DNA of 64,000 nt from Botryosphaeria dothidea (GCA_011503125.2 WWBZ02000040.1:3100001-3164000), one strand, 5' to 3'; positions 22,490-34,780 are shown, numbered from the stretch's first letter. Notes: generated from the sequence alone by a model not told the origin. Program-made: numbers and translations.

Positions 22490-23382
22490 ATTTCTAATTC
22501 CTTTCTTTTGAAAAGCGGATCATCAGTGGAGTTCGGTATAACTTGGGTTTCAACTTTTCCTTTCTCATTCCCACTTACCTCCTTTTTTCCGCCATGAGGT
22601 CACGATAAATTCCATGGAATTGAATAGAAGCTATCAAAGCCGGAAAAATGGGTTGTAATTAGAATAAAGATCTCAATGACATCTTCTATCTTGACATCAG
22701 TCCTCTTCTGCAAAGCAGTGTCCGTAATAGAAGCCAGTAAGGTGACATTTCGAGACATTGAATCAGTGATTAATTTGGCCTGACAAGTACAACTTTGAAG
22801 GTTGTCAGAACGTTTATTCCCAAGTAAATCACTAGTTATGATCACGCGATTGTCGTCAAGTCGTCAAAATTTTGAAGATGTCTTCAATTGATTTTGCTTC
22901 TGAATGTGGCAGTACATAGCACCAGTTTCTCAACGAAGTACCCAAGAATGTCCTCACTTCAATGAATCTTGGCTCGTGGCTTGTTGGGGCGCGCACAGGC
23001 TAGCTGGACGCGTTATCCTTCAGTTCAACACAACACTTGGCTGCATGTCTTCCGATATTCGGAACCAAGCTTGGTAAGCTGTGAAGAGGTGAGACTGCCA
23101 CATTTCTTCCACCGGTATTGCTCAATCTTGTAGCATGGTACGGTACCTGTACAATCGAAGCTTTCAGCACTTCCGAAGACCATCTAGGTCTTCGCATTCG
23201 CATGTTTGGGTGACTCAGTGGGTATATCATGACTGCCAACGCGCACGGACTTAGACTTCTGCGCGTAGACACGGTGCTGTAAGAGGGTGCGAGGAGCGGA
23301 ACTTACCAATTCATTTCATGCTTTACACACCGGTCCATCCACATTTTAGTGTTATGTGACTGGAAAGCGTCGTAATCCCCTT
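22490..23382. other. Convergent intergenic region
   Basis: 3' flanks of the pyruvate decarboxylase and Med9 genes. AT-rich in its first half. A 12-bp palindrome (TCAAAATTTTGA) lies near 22865. No gene seen. Confidence 0.4.
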
Positions 23383-24009
23383 TCAGACCGGGTTCGGGGC
23401 CCTCAGGACCATCTCGTTGCCTGTGTCTCCACTGCTAGCCGCCGCTCCCGTAGCGACGCCCATGTCCTCCAGCACGGCCCTCAGCTTCTTAACCCTGTCT
23501 TCCAGCTCCTCGATCTCCTCCTGCTGCTCCTCGACCGTCCGGTCCATGTCGCCCAGCCGCGCGCACGCCTGCCGCGCCTTCTGCAGCCGCACCTTCAGCG
23601 CGCTCGACGCCGCCGTCAGCTGGTGGATCTCGAGCGGCTGCGCGTCCGCGTCCGAGGGCGGCGCCGCCGCGGCAGCCGCTCCGCCAGACTTGGCTGCGTT
23701 GCCGCTGGTGTTGTTGCTGTCGTCGGTCTTGCTGTTACCGCCGTCCTCACCGCCGGCCTGCTGCGCGCCGGTCGCGTCTGCGGGCTTCTGGATCAGCAGG
23801 CGGTTCAGCAGCGCGTGCAGGTGCGGCAGGATGTCGAAGGTCGCGGGCGGAGGCAGCGGCGGCGCTTGCTGGGCGGCAGAGGCGTTGCCGGCGGAGGCAT
23901 TGTTGCCGGTTTGGCTGAGCTGCGTGCCCGGAGCGACGGAGAGGCTGCGGTTGGCGGGCGTCGCGGGCGTCGAGTAGGTTGAGAGGCGGGGCGTGCCTGT
24001 TGCGGCCAT
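23383..24009 (-). CDS. med9: Mediator complex subunit 9
   Basis: 208 residues, single exon, starting at ATG 24009..24007 (MAATGTPRLS). Further upstream in-frame sequence is not protein-like. The N-terminal 70 residues are Ser/Thr/Ala-rich and disordered. FDILPHLHALLNRLL then matches the Med9 start, followed by an Ala/Gly/Asn insert. The conserved helical part is PLEIHQLTAASSALKVRLQK...CARLGDMDRTVEEQQEEIEELEDRVKKL, with a coiled coil at its end. Med9 (yeast Cse2) sits in the middle module of Mediator and links activators to RNA polymerase II. The low-complexity insert (about 90-135) is species-specific. Divergent from phosphoglycerate mutase. Confidence 0.85.
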   Translation of the reverse strand: MAATGTPRLSTYSTPATPANRSLSVAPGTQLSQTGNNASAGNASAAQQAPPLPPPATFDILPHLHALLNRLLIQKPADATGAQQAGGEDGGNSKTDDSNNTSGNAAKSGGAAAAAAPPSDADAQPLEIHQLTAASSALKVRLQKARQACARLGDMDRTVEEQQEEIEELEDRVKKLRAVLEDMGVATGAAASSGDTGNEMVLRAPNPV

Positions 24010-24578
24010 GATGTGCGCGCGGCGGTTTATCGATGCAGGCGAGTTTAATGTTGAGGTGCTGCGATTGGAGGGACGCTCGATACGGTCCAATTGGGAGAAA
24101 GCAAATCGGATGGAACGAGCGGGAGGCCTGGCGCAGGGAGCAGAGGGTGCAACGCCAAGGTGTAGCAAGGCGCGGTGGAGCAGAAGCGGCGTGAAGCGAA
24201 TGGAAGGGGGGCAAAGAGGCGAATGGCGGCACAGGAGGCGAGCACGGAGGGATGAGGCTGTCTCGGAGGTGTTGGGTGTGAGTGAGTGGAGAGCTTTCTT
24301 TCGGACGCGGCCGTTCGGGCGTGCCCACTGACGTCGGTCCTTCCGGCGATCATCGGCCGCAACAGCCCCGCTACGGTGGGTGGGCTGTGTGAAAACAGAA
24401 CACTCGCGGTCCGCTGATATCGAAAGACTCTCACCCGTCTCACCACACCGTGCCCCTATTATTTTAGAGTCTTCGCGCCCTAAATAGGTCCGTCGCGCCC
24501 GCCGGAATAGTTTCTGAAGCCTGCCCACTCACCACTCGCTTTTCGCAGCTCCATCCCCCGCCGCAAACACCCAACAAA
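24010..24578. other. Divergent promoter of med9 and phosphoglycerate mutase genes
   Basis: 569 bp, holding a CRE-like ACTGACGTCGG near 24328. A CT/CA-rich leader precedes the mutase start. Nothing coding recognised. Confidence 0.45.
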
Positions 24579-26306
24579 ATGGTCCAGGTTGATCAAAAGG
24601 CCGTTCTGAGTAAGTCTGCCCCTGCAGGACATCAGAGTGTTCAGCCCTGCTGACGGAGCCGCATTTTAGTCGTCATCGACGGCTGGGGAGTCCCCAGCGA
24701 GAAGTCGCCCAAGGAGGGCGATGCCATCCTCGCCGCCGAGACCCCCGTCATGGACGAGTTCAAGCGCCCAGGCTCCGAAATCACCCAGGGTCACACTGAG
24801 ATTGATGCCTCTTCGCTGGCCGTCGGTCTTCCCGAGGGCCTCATGGGCAACAGTGAGGTTGGACACTTGAACATCGGCGCTGGCCGTGTCGTCTGGCAGG
24901 ATGTCGTCCGCATTGATCAGACGATCAAGAAGGGCGAGCTCAAGGATGTTGAGAACATCCAGAAGTCGTTCCAGAGGGCGAATAACGGCAATGGTCGCCT
25001 GCACTTCCTCGGTCTTGTCTCTGACGGCGGTGTTCACTCCCACATCAACCACCTGCTTGCTCTGCTTAAGCTGGCCAAGGAGGTCGGCGTCCCCCAGGTC
25101 TTCATCCACTTCTTCGGTGATGGCCGTGACACCGACCCCAAGTCTGGCGCTGGTCACCTCGAAAATCTGCTCAAGCAGACCAAGGAGATTGGTCTTGGTG
25201 AGATTGCTACCGTTGTTGGTCGTTACTACGCTATGGACCGCGATAAGAGGTGGGACAGAGTCGAGGTTGCTCTGAAGGGTCTTGTTCAGGGCGAGGGTGA
25301 GAAGAGCGAGGATCCGCTCGCCACTATCAAGGCCAGGTACGAGCAGGGCGAGACCGACGAGTTCCTCAAGCCCATCATTGTTGGCGGTGATGAGAGGAGA
25401 ATCAAGGGTAAGTTTTTTTTTTCGTTATTTCTCAGTGCAGGATTAATCAGAACCCAGACGACGATACCCTCTTCTTCTTCAACTACCGCTCCGACCGTGT
25501 CCGCGAGATCACCCAACTACTCGGCGACTTCGACCGCTCTCCCAAGCCTGACTTCCCCTACCCTAAGAACATCTCCCTCACCAACATGACCCAATACAAC
25601 CCTAAGTACACTTTCCCTGTTGCCTTCCCTCCTCAGAAGATGGGCAATGTCCTGGCCGAGTGGCTCAGCAAGCAAGGTGTCACTCAGTGCCACATTGCCG
25701 AGACTGAGAAGTACGCTCACGTTACCTTCTTCTTCAACGGCGGTGTCGAGAAGCAATTCGAGAACGAGTACCGTGACATGATCCCCTCGCCTCGTGTTGC
25801 TACCTACGACCTCCAGCCCACGATGAGCGCCATGGGTGTTGCCGAAAAGGTTTGCGAGCGCATCCAGGAGGGCAAGTTCGAGTTCATCATGAACAACTTT
25901 GCTCCCCCCGACATGGTTGGCCACACTGGTGTCTACGAGGCCGCTATTAAGGGTGTCGCCGAGACGGATAAGGCAATTGGCAAGATCTACGAGCAGTGCG
26001 TCAAGAGCGGCTACACTCTCTTCATCACCGCCGATCATGGGTAAGTCCAAGATCTGTTCTCTTGCTCGGGTGAACGGATTACTAACCGGATGCAGTAACG
26101 CCGAGGAGATGCTCAACGAGGAGGGCAAGCCCAAGACCTCGCACACCACCAACAAGGTCCCCTTCGTCATGGCCAACGCTCCCAAGAACTTCAGCCTCAA
26201 GAAGACTAACGGTGTTCTCGGTGACGTTGCCCCCACTGTCCTCGCCGTCATGGGTCTGCCCCAGCCCGAGGAGATGACCAGCCACAGCCTTCTCGTCAAG
26301 TCGTAG
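24579..26306 (+). CDS. 2,3-bisphosphoglycerate-independent phosphoglycerate mutase
   Basis: Join 24579..24609, 24670..25407, 25458..26040, 26096..26306 (introns of 60, 50 and 55 bp), 520 residues. It converts 3-phosphoglycerate to 2-phosphoglycerate in glycolysis with two Mn ions. The frame opens VIDGWG, typical of the alkaline phosphatase superfamily. The phospho-acceptor serine is Ser72 in MGNSEVGHLNIGAG. FFGDGRDTDP, FFFNYRSDRVREI, PPDMVGHTGVYEAA and the split ADHG|NAEEM supply further metal and substrate ligands. The first exon is only 31 bp. Filamentous ascomycetes carry this form, whereas budding yeast uses the cofactor-dependent one. It is close to pyruvate decarboxylase but not co-transcribed. 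Confidence 0.95.
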
Positions 26307-27211
26307 ATGTTTAGATGGTAGATGGTTTTTCTTTTACGTTGGATGATGATGATGAGTTAAGAAAGCATTTGAAAGAGAAAAAGTTTGAGAGTGGCTGAAA
26401 GAGCGTCTAGACTTCTTGGGTGCGTGAGTTGCATGGGAGAGGCGCGTGGGTTGTAGAAGTGTAGGTATCTTGGTTTCTCCGTGGATCTTTCTCTTTTCCC
26501 TCGACCTTTGATAGACGGCAGAAATGAACATATATGATCATGCTATGAGAAACCTTGTTGTTCAATAACAATGCGGAGCGAAACTCCGGCAACTAAAGAC
26601 AGCGTCAACAGCAATGTGCCTGCCCGCATGTGTAATCGAGGCTGAGCCTAACAGCTCACCTAAATTCGCGCGGCAGCAACCTCCACCCAAAATTTATGCC
26701 CTGTCTTTGAGACTTGAGCCAATGATGGAGTGTGGGGATAGACAGCGGGCGTCAAGGGTGGTTTTTCTGGTTGAAAGTTGATGCAGAAGCTCACCTCAAT
26801 GACGGATTATGCAACATCACTTGCCAGATCATGTTATTTTTGACGGTTCTAGAAATTACACAGAATGGATTGAAGCAGCTGTGGGTCTTCAGCACACGTT
26901 CAACTGGTTCCCGTATGCGGCTTAGCGCAGCGCAGGTAGGAAGTGGTTTCAGTGCGATATCGCCTCAGGGCATAGCCTCAAGAGTTCTTGGCAGCTTGAC
27001 GCCATCCGTATTCTGCATCCAACTAGACGCGTCTGTCAGAGTTTGGTCGCCCTTCTCAGGCTTGGCTGTTTTCAGCCTCTATCATTGTCCCTTCACCAAC
27101 ACCCTAACGATACAACTTCAATTAGTAGCTTACGACGCAAAGCACTTCGCCTTTATAATCTTGAAAAACTCCGGCTGGCTCTCTTTTCAGACTTGCTGCC
27201 ACAAATTAAAC
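26307..27211. other. Gene-poor intergenic region, left part
   Basis: Downstream of phosphoglycerate mutase. Contains short GAT repeats (26341-26355) and AG-rich 3' flank. A long open frame (from 26732) covers the right part, but before 27212 its composition is not protein-like. No repeat family or RNA gene recognised. Confidence 0.4.
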
Positions 27212-27666
27212 ATGTTTCACGCAATCACGGAGAGTCTGAATGGTACACTGTCCGACTCCTGCGCCTTACCCAATACAGACACTACACCAATCAAGACCAC
27301 AATGGATCCCCCCAATGGGTTGTCCACCGAGGCCAAGCTCGCCCTTGTGGCCCTTCTTCTCATGGCTGGCCTTCCATGCGCCAAATATCTTCCCCAAGCC
27401 CTTAACTTCCTGCGGGCTTGTTGGCGGCGCGTTAGCCTTCTCTTGCAGATCATTGGCGGGAACAACAATGGAGGTAGACCACCCTTTCCCCATCTACGGT
27501 AGTACAAGCTCTATTGACACTCATGGTTGACGCAGAACTTGACTTGGAAGCCTTTGATCGTCTGTCTTCGTACCGGTCACCATTCGAAGAGTCAATCGTC
27601 GAAATGTCAGATTGGGAACAAATCGCAAGGCTGCGGCGGCGTCAGCCGTTCGTTCCACCAGAGTAA
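27212..27666 (+). CDS. Tentative two-exon hypothetical membrane protein
   Basis: Proposed join 27212..27473, 27536..27666 (62-bp intron from GTAGAC to CGCAG), 130 residues. The joined frame is open and in phase. The N-terminus is followed by a hydrophobic helix with a basic end (KLALVALLLMAGLPCAKYLP, then RACWRRVSLLLQIIGG). The second exon is acidic and polar (ELDLEAFDRLSSYRSPFEES...EQIARLRRRQPFVPPE), which looks like real protein. I do not recognise the family. The donor is weak and the gene stands alone in a gene-poor stretch, so it could be spurious or lineage-specific. Confidence 0.35.
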
Positions 27667-29890
27667 TCTCTCAGCCTCCACGTAAAATCTTTTTCCGATC
27701 TTTGAAATCCAGCTCTCGGTGTCCAAAAAGATCATTTTGCGGAATGCAACACTGTATTGAAGAATAAAGTCTCCATGACATCTTCTTGTGGTAGCGGAAC
27801 CACCACTTGACCGCTCCCTAGCAGGTGATTGTAAGAATAAAGGAAGGCTGAGAAGAGATAGTCACTTCAAAAATAGAGAACGAACTCTTGATACCGCTTT
27901 GCTTTGGGCTAAACAATGTGCTTGATACGCTCTTATGTGCATGAACTTTGCTGGCATTCGATAATGGGTGGGCGTTGGATAGAGGGCGTACGGGCAGCGA
28001 TCTCATGATCTCTGTTATCTATTTTTTCTCCCTTTCTTCATGCTTTACATTTTGTTCAGATCTTGACGTGATGCCTACATGAGCGGGTGTTTGATTAGAG
28101 CATCAATGATTACCTTTGGCTATGTACTCTATGAATTGCCTAGTCAATACGAATCCGCTGGATGGCAATTTCGGCCATTGAAGGGCAGAGAGACTATGGA
28201 AAGCGTAGCTGTGAGGTGAGAATTGGATACGAGTTGCTGCAGTTTGCGCCACAAAGAGTCCTTCTCGGCCATGTCACGTCAGCTCGTTAATGCGGCGACT
28301 TGGGGCAGACGCAAGAAGGCCGTAGACTCGATGCTCCCAACGGAAATGTGTGTGTGTTACTGGGTGAATGTGCTGATGAATGTCGAAACCTCAGGATCGG
28401 ACAATAGACTTTATAAACCACGTTTATCTCTAGTCTCGACTACTTAAAAAATGCTGGTCTGATACTGCCCGTCATATGAGCCCTTATTCGTGTCTGTCTA
28501 TAAGCAGTCACTGTACATTCAGTATGAGCTCGTGATCTAGAGTAGCGAATCTCCGCATCCACATTGCACTGTATGGTCTGTCGGCCTTTTGCTTTGGAAA
28601 GAATTTAGGATCGTCCGAAAATTTCTCCGGTATCTATGCTATCTACGATGAGCTGTAGATATCTATGTCTAAGTCACCTCAACATTCTGGGAGGTCATGT
28701 ACAAGCACTCAGCAAAAGAAACAAGCACCTACCCAGTGCAACGCGCTTCGGAGATGCCCAAAAGCAAAAGAAATGTTCGATGGACATTGTGGGAATCTTT
28801 TCGCACTGTTAGTAAACGTATTGCAGCCCCTGAGGCTCGAACCAGGAAACTTACTGAACCCACGACCTTTCACAAGCACATTTTGAGCAATGCGAAGCGA
28901 AAATCATGCCCCTAGACCAAATGCCCTTCGTATTTTATGGGTGTATTGACGCCTGTAATCATAATATACTGTAGAAAAGAGTTCTGGTGGGTTTGCGGTG
29001 TTGTGTTGAGTTCTGGGTGGAAGTGCGGCAGTGTGGGCGTAAGCGAGGTTTCCGCACTACGAGAACACCACCATGAGATTCGCAGACCCCAAAAGCACGG
29101 TATTGTATTGCAGAAGGAAGGCTGGCCAATGATCGGGGTTGTGTGCAGCGAAGTGGGGGAGCAACCCCTCCGGTGCCGTGTTGGGCCAGGGACTTCTCAA
29201 TTTCTCCACACTACCATCAATTATTGAGGAGAGCGGGGCATAAGCATGGAAAGCCGCGCTGGAGAAACCTGGGTGGCGATTTCTGCGCCATATTTCTTAT
29301 CATTTGTAGGCATAACACATGTCTGCAACTTCGAGAGGACTCGGCAAAAGACCGAAAATCTGCGGCTGATGCACGGACCAAGTATTCATTGTACCCCTCC
29401 ATTCATGCATTTCTACGCAGTATCGTCGTTCTAGGTACATTGATTGTCAAAAAGAAGCATAAGATATTTAATTCCAGAAATTAGATTTGATATCTCATGC
29501 AGAAGTGATTTCAGTGTCGAAGTGACACTAACTACTCAGCGACTGCTTATTCACACAGTGGGCCTCAGTCAATTGTAAAACTACTGGATGAAAGTCGAGA
29601 TCGGACTTGCAAAATCTTGTCAAGTATTCGTCCAAAGGAATCCGTCTGGTATTATACATGCATAAAAGAGGTTCCCACTCGAATCACTCTAAAAACGTAT
29701 GACAAAGCTCTCCAACTCAAAATCCGATAGCTGAGTAAATGCATTCATTGATTTCCACAACATGTAGGAGCGGAGTAGCACCTTGACTCAATCACAGTTA
29801 ACAACTCAGGAGCATCAGCCCGCGCCAAACGCCTCAAAGACATTGCCACCCATATTTTTACACTATGAAATCGCTTTCCCATTTCCGATC
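27667..29890. other. Gene-poor AT-rich intergenic region
   Basis: 2.2 kb with no convincing gene on either strand. It is AT-richer than the flanks. It could be decayed sequence, but I see no terminal repeats, transposase frame or obvious C-to-T decay pattern. A TTCGA-containing stretch near 28840 fails as a tRNA T arm. Confidence 0.4.
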
Positions 29891-31696
29891 TCACACCCCC
29901 GAATACACCGCTGTCACTCCCCTACCGCACTCCACCCTCTGTTCCAAATTTACCCATCTTCCATCAACCTTAACCTTCTTCTTTGGCGTAATCTGGAACC
30001 TATGCTCCTCCTTTCCCCTGATCTTCCTCTCCGCAGCCTGATCCAATGGTTGGATATACGTCGGATTGCTGATATTGTTCCGCTTGCCCGTGCCAATCTG
30101 GTAGTATTCATTGTTACCGAAGAACAAGATATCCGCGCCCCAATTCGTCTCATTCTCCGAATCGCCATCGTTCCTGCGGCTCGTGCCGACAGTGCCAGCG
30201 TGGAGGTATGCGATGTTATCCATAACGCCGGCGACGTGTTTGTCGCCGACAGCAAACTGCGAGAGGCGGATAGGCACAACCTTGTTGGTACTCTCGTCGT
30301 ACTCGAAGAGACCGGAGAAGGCAGGAATCTTGACGGGTGTGTCTTGCATGTGCGTCCAGCGACCGTTACCCAGGCCGCCCCAGATGCCTTGACCGCAGGC
30401 CCAGGCGTCAGCGGTGATGTTGCCTAGGTTGCGACGGGCCAGGGCGGCGTTGTCCTCGGCGCCGGGGTTGGAGACGCGCGTGGCATCGACGGTGAAGTAC
30501 GTGTTGTTGCCGCCTGCGGCGACGCCGGTGACCTTGGGAACAAGGCCGGTGCCGCGGTAAAGTGACTGGATGGGAATGAGGGCGGGAGAGTCCACGAAGG
30601 GGACTTCGGGGTCGTATGCAATGCCCAGTTGGCCGAAGGAGTTGTCACCGAAGCTGAAGACGCGGCCATCTTTGTCAGCTGCTACGCTGTGATAGTCGCC
30701 AGCTGCGATTTTGGCCATGTCGAAGCCTTTGAGCGTCGTAAGCTCGTGCGGCGTATCGTAAGAACCTTGTGGGCGAGTCTGCCATGAGAGGCCGGGGATA
30801 CCAAGCTGACCCTTGCTGGGATAGTCGAGGGCGCTTGAAGCTGATGAAAAGATACGTCCTCTGGAAGTGAGGAGAAGAACGTGTTCCAACCCGCCGGCAA
30901 TCGAAGTAATCTTTTCGCCTGAACTGAGGTTCTGGGGCTCGAGCTTGCGGTAACTAATAGGAGCGGTAGAGCTCCAGAAGGGGGCCCAGCTGCTTTCAGT
31001 TGCCTTCTTGCCTGTCTCTTGTTCTTCCTTCGACACAGGGACCGAATAGACCTTGCCATTGGATGCCAGGGCGATTATACGATCCTTGGAGAGAGTCAAA
31101 GATTTCAGATTCTTTCCTCTCAGAGTAACTGCCGGCGCGACACAGTCCTTGTCATACTGGGTGCCCCATTGGAGGAGGTCGCCCTTCTCGTTGATAGCCG
31201 CGCCAAAGAAGCGGTCCAGCTTCACATCACGCAGTAGTACACCATCTAAGAAGGAAAGACGACGCGGCGTTTTGACCCAGCGTTCCTTGCTCTCCGGCGC
31301 GACGACTCTGCCGTCATTGGAGCCCCAAGCATATACACCTGGATTCTCCCAGCTCCTCTTAACCTGCAAATGCTGCGAACTAATGATATCCCTGTTCTCT
31401 TCTTTTGAAGTGGCAGCCTTTCGTGGTTTCTCAAAGACGAGCTCGGGCTCCTCGGGGACTTCGGCGTAGACATTGCGGTAGATTTGGTGGCCGGCCGAAA
31501 ATTGGTACAAAGCAGCGACGGTACCGACAGCGGTGACGATGGCAATTGAGCGAGGGAGGCGCTTGCGAGCAGCGGGAGTGGTGGTGCTGGTGGTGGCGGA
31601 GCGCGCAGGGCAGGCTTTGAGCTTCTGGACGGTGCCGCGCACTGTGGTCTTATTAATGCTGTACGCGGATTGGCGAAGACAGCGCGTCGGCAACAT
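29891..31696 (-). CDS. fmp25: Fmp25-like mitochondrial RCC1-repeat protein
   Basis: 601 residues from ATG 31696. A further in-frame ATG 29 codons upstream gives an N-terminus with acids and cysteines that does not look like a presequence. From 31696 the sequence starts MLPTRCLRQSAYSINKTTVR, basic and hydroxylated, as expected for mitochondrial import. A membrane helix follows at about 50-66 (SIAIVTAVGTVAALYQF). The rest is RCC1-type beta-propeller repeats: VYAWGSNDGRV, LLQWGTQYD, RVFSFGDNSFGQLG, AWACGQGIWGGLGNG, ILFFGNNEYYQIGTG. Yeast Fmp25 is an inner-membrane protein needed for respiratory complex III assembly. Role here is by homology. Divergent from the COG3 gene. Confidence 0.87.
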   Translation of the reverse strand: MLPTRCLRQSAYSINKTTVRGTVQKLKACPARSATTSTTTPAARKRLPRSIAIVTAVGTVAALYQFSAGHQIYRNVYAEVPEEPELVFEKPRKAATSKEENRDIISSQHLQVKRSWENPGVYAWGSNDGRVVAPESKERWVKTPRRLSFLDGVLLRDVKLDRFFGAAINEKGDLLQWGTQYDKDCVAPAVTLRGKNLKSLTLSKDRIIALASNGKVYSVPVSKEEQETGKKATESSWAPFWSSTAPISYRKLEPQNLSSGEKITSIAGGLEHVLLLTSRGRIFSSASSALDYPSKGQLGIPGLSWQTRPQGSYDTPHELTTLKGFDMAKIAAGDYHSVAADKDGRVFSFGDNSFGQLGIAYDPEVPFVDSPALIPIQSLYRGTGLVPKVTGVAAGGNNTYFTVDATRVSNPGAEDNAALARRNLGNITADAWACGQGIWGGLGNGRWTHMQDTPVKIPAFSGLFEYDESTNKVVPIRLSQFAVGDKHVAGVMDNIAYLHAGTVGTSRRNDGDSENETNWGADILFFGNNEYYQIGTGKRNNISNPTYIQPLDQAAERKIRGKEEHRFQITPKKKVKVDGRWVNLEQRVECGRGVTAVYSGV

Positions 31697-32068
31697 GATG
31701 GCACTTGTGTCTGTCTGCGGGCAGCGGATGGCGGGGAAGATGGTGGTGCGGAGGTCAGGACAGGAACATGCTTCTGGGCGCAATGCCTTTTGGAGCCGCA
31801 GGCCTAGGCAAAGCGCTCTGCTGACAGTGGAAGGGAGCGTACTGGGCGATAGCTAGTCGCGAACGTCATGAATTCTTCGCCGCATCGACCGGGGCGGAGG
31901 TGATCCCTGCACGCTTGGCGCTCCGCCCTCCGATTTCCGCTCCGATGAGCGATTGGACAACTGACCAGAGCCGCCGCCGCCCACAGCTCCAGCTCCGCTT
32001 CCCGCGCCCGTTCAAATAGCACCTCCAGGAACCCGCACACCGCGCACCCCGCTTCGCATGCGCCCACC
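31697..32068. other. Short divergent promoter of fmp25-like and COG3 genes
   Basis: 372 bp between opposite starts, so both genes must share control elements here. It holds no open frame of note. Confidence 0.5.
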
Positions 32069-34780
32069 ATGTACGAGGATGCCTGGATCAGCGGCATCGT
32101 CCCGGAGCATCACCGCGAGCCCGAGAGGCCCAAGCCCGCGGGCCACCGCCGCCGCGTCTCGCTCCTCAAGCAGCCCAATGTAAGCTCCTTGCTCCCTGTA
32201 TGCGCGCCGATGTTATTATTGATGCTTGTGCCAACAGGAGAGCAACCAGGCTGACGTCGATCCCGTAGAAGCCATTCCGGACATAGTCGAGGAGCCCGAG
32301 GAGGATAATGGCCCACCGCAGGCTACCGTCGCCCGCCGCGCCAAGTCGTTCAGCGACTTCTACGATGTTGCGAGGGCCCACATAAAAAAGGAACGCGAGC
32401 TGGAGAAGCAGAAGCTTAAGAAGCGCTCGAGAGATCAACTCAGGACCGAGCTGGATTTCGGAGATTGGTACAATGGCATCAGCGACGAGCTGTTGGATGC
32501 GAGCCATGGAGAGTATCAGTGAGTGCTACCATGAGCTCTGCTTACGGTGCTACATATACTGATCTGTGATGATGTTCCAGGCTTTACCGCGACCAGCTGC
32601 ACCTCTCGCACCGCCATCTCGATTCCCTCCTGGAAAGCACCTCCTCTGCCCTTGACCTCCTGTCAGCACTCTCCGACTCTTTCAAGGCCGTCGCTGCTCA
32701 GACGACCACCTTCCAAAGCCAATGTGAAGGCTTAATAGCAGACCAGAAGCGCATCACGAAACTTGCCGACGACATCTCCGAAAACGTTCAATACTACACC
32801 TATCTCGAGCCCACCACCCGCAGGCTGAACGCTCCTGGCGCAAGCAATTTCGTTCGCGCCGAGGGCTTCACTGAGATGCTGGTCAACTTGGACAATTGTA
32901 TAGACTACATGATGACCCACCCCAACCACAGCGAATCTGCCACGTACCGATCTCGATACCGTCTCCTTCTCACCAGAGCACTTTCGCTTATCCGCGTACA
33001 CTTCACCAATACCCTGCGCGAGATCGCGGCCGATGTTTCCAAGAGGATAGCCGACAGGCAGTTGAATGACACTACCATGTCCGCATTACTTTACGCAAAA
33101 TTCCGTGTTGGCGCCGCGGAGTTGAAGGAGCTCGGTCTAGAAATCCAGAAGCGAGCTGTGCTCCCAGCGGAGGCAGATCCTGATGCAGAACCGGAGTACC
33201 AAAGTTTGATGAATGAGCTCTATCAGAGTTACTCAGCAACTCGAGGAAGGTTGATTCTACCCTTGATTGCGAAGAAGATGGCGGAAATCTCCTTGGCACC
33301 AAGCTCTTCGAAGGATCTGGTAACGTTTGCGAGGAGTAGCATCAGCTACATCCGTGGCATCTGTTTCGACGAGTATGGCTTGTGGGCAGAGTGGTTTGAG
33401 GGTGAAGGAGGAGTGTACGATTTCTTGGAAGGTATTATGGAACCTTTCTACGACTACTTACGGCCGCGCACCATTCATGAGACACAGTTGGTAAAACTCT
33501 GTGAGCTTTGCACCTTAATTCAGACTCGGTACATGGAAGAGGAAGAAGAGGACGTGGAACCAGACGAAACTGTACGACTCAATTTCGCCGACTTAATTCA
33601 CCCTGCATTAGAAGATGCCCAAACAAGGCTGGTATTCCTGAGTTTGTCCATTCTACGGGACGAAATCGAATACTACAAGCCCAAACCTGAGGATCTGGAA
33701 TACCCTGCAAGAAACCGGCGCGCTTCGGAGACGGAGAAGACGGGACCTGTGCTATCTGGAAAGAAGAACACGAATGGACCCATGATGATCCCGGCGGGAA
33801 TGGAAGATGAGGATGGCGATTCACGCTGGGCATTTAATGCGGAAGCTGCATTTAGGGACTGGTACCCTACGCTCCGCAAGGCTATCTGGTTGCTCAGCAA
33901 GATCTACCGTCTTGTCAACGTGCGTATACCTCCCCGAACAGCTGTATACATGTACTAACAGCCCTCCCAGTCCACCGTCTTCGACGACCTCGCCCACCAA
34001 ATCGTCCACCAAACAACACTCTCCCTCTTCGCCGCAGCAACGCAGATCGCATCGCGCCACTCGCCCACAGACTCGCAGCTCTTCCTCATCAAGCACCTGC
34101 TGCTCCTCAAACAGCACATCGTCGCCTTCGACATCGAGTTCGTCAGCCAGGACGTCTCCATCGACTTCTCCAACGTCACCTCGACCTTCTACGAGCTGCG
34201 CGACCGCGGCGGCCTCTTCAACCCGGCCAACCTCGTCCGCAGCCTCGTCGGCGGCTCGCTCCTGCCCCGCGTCGTCGAGAACATGCTCGACGCCAAGGCC
34301 GAGCTCGACGGCCGCCTGCGCGCCGTCATCAACGACTTCACCTCCGCCGTCGCCGACCGCCTCACGAGCCCGCTGGCCGCCGCCGCGAAGAAGAAGAAGA
34401 GCGGCGGGGAGAGCGCGACGGACACCCTGAATGCCGTCAAGGCGAACGCGGAGCGCGAGGTCGGGTTCTTGCGGCAGAAGCTGGATGAGTACGTCGATGA
34501 CCTGCGCACGCGCGAGACGCTCGTCGTGGCCGTTGTCGAGAGCGTCGTCGCTAACTACGAGACCTTCTGGGATGGCTTGGGCGGCGAGAAGCCGCCGGCG
34601 TCGCTGAAGGGCAAGGGGCGCGCGGATGAGGTGTGGGAGCCGGGCGTGTTTGCCGAGTGGTGCGCGGGCGTGTTCAAGGTCGGGCAGTTTGGGTTGGGGG
34701 CGCAGTTGGAGCAGGGTGCGGGAGGGGAGGATGAGGTTGATGACGATGATGATGGCGGTGGGAGTGTTAGCAGCACGTAA
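32069..34780 (+). CDS. cog3: Conserved oligomeric Golgi complex subunit 3 (COG3/Sec34)
   Basis: Join 32069..32179, 32238..32518, 32581..33919, 33971..34780 (introns of 58, 62 and 51 bp), 846 residues. After a short N-terminal tail, the Sec34 region begins at about residue 120 (GEYQLYRDQLHLSHRHLDSLL), with long helical coils. TTTFQSQCEGLIADQKRITK and NVQYYTYLEPTTRRLNAPG are highly conserved in COG3. The C-terminal half contains helical bundles (VFDDLAHQIVHQTTLSLFAAA) and a poorly conserved acidic end. COG3 belongs to lobe A of the COG tether, which handles retrograde vesicle traffic within the Golgi. Exon 4 is much richer in GC than exon 3. Confidence 0.93.

Noticed and set aside
25517..26299. 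260-codon minus-strand frame over phosphoglycerate mutase
   Set aside because: Antisense shadow, same reason.
28830..28870. TTCGA motif like a tRNA T loop (minus strand)
   Set aside because: T-stem pairs fail at the third position and no acceptor or D arm can be built.
27667..29890. Decayed (RIP-mutated) transposon
   Set aside because: The stretch is AT-richer than its flanks, but I found no terminal repeats or transposase-like frame remains, so the call cannot be supported.
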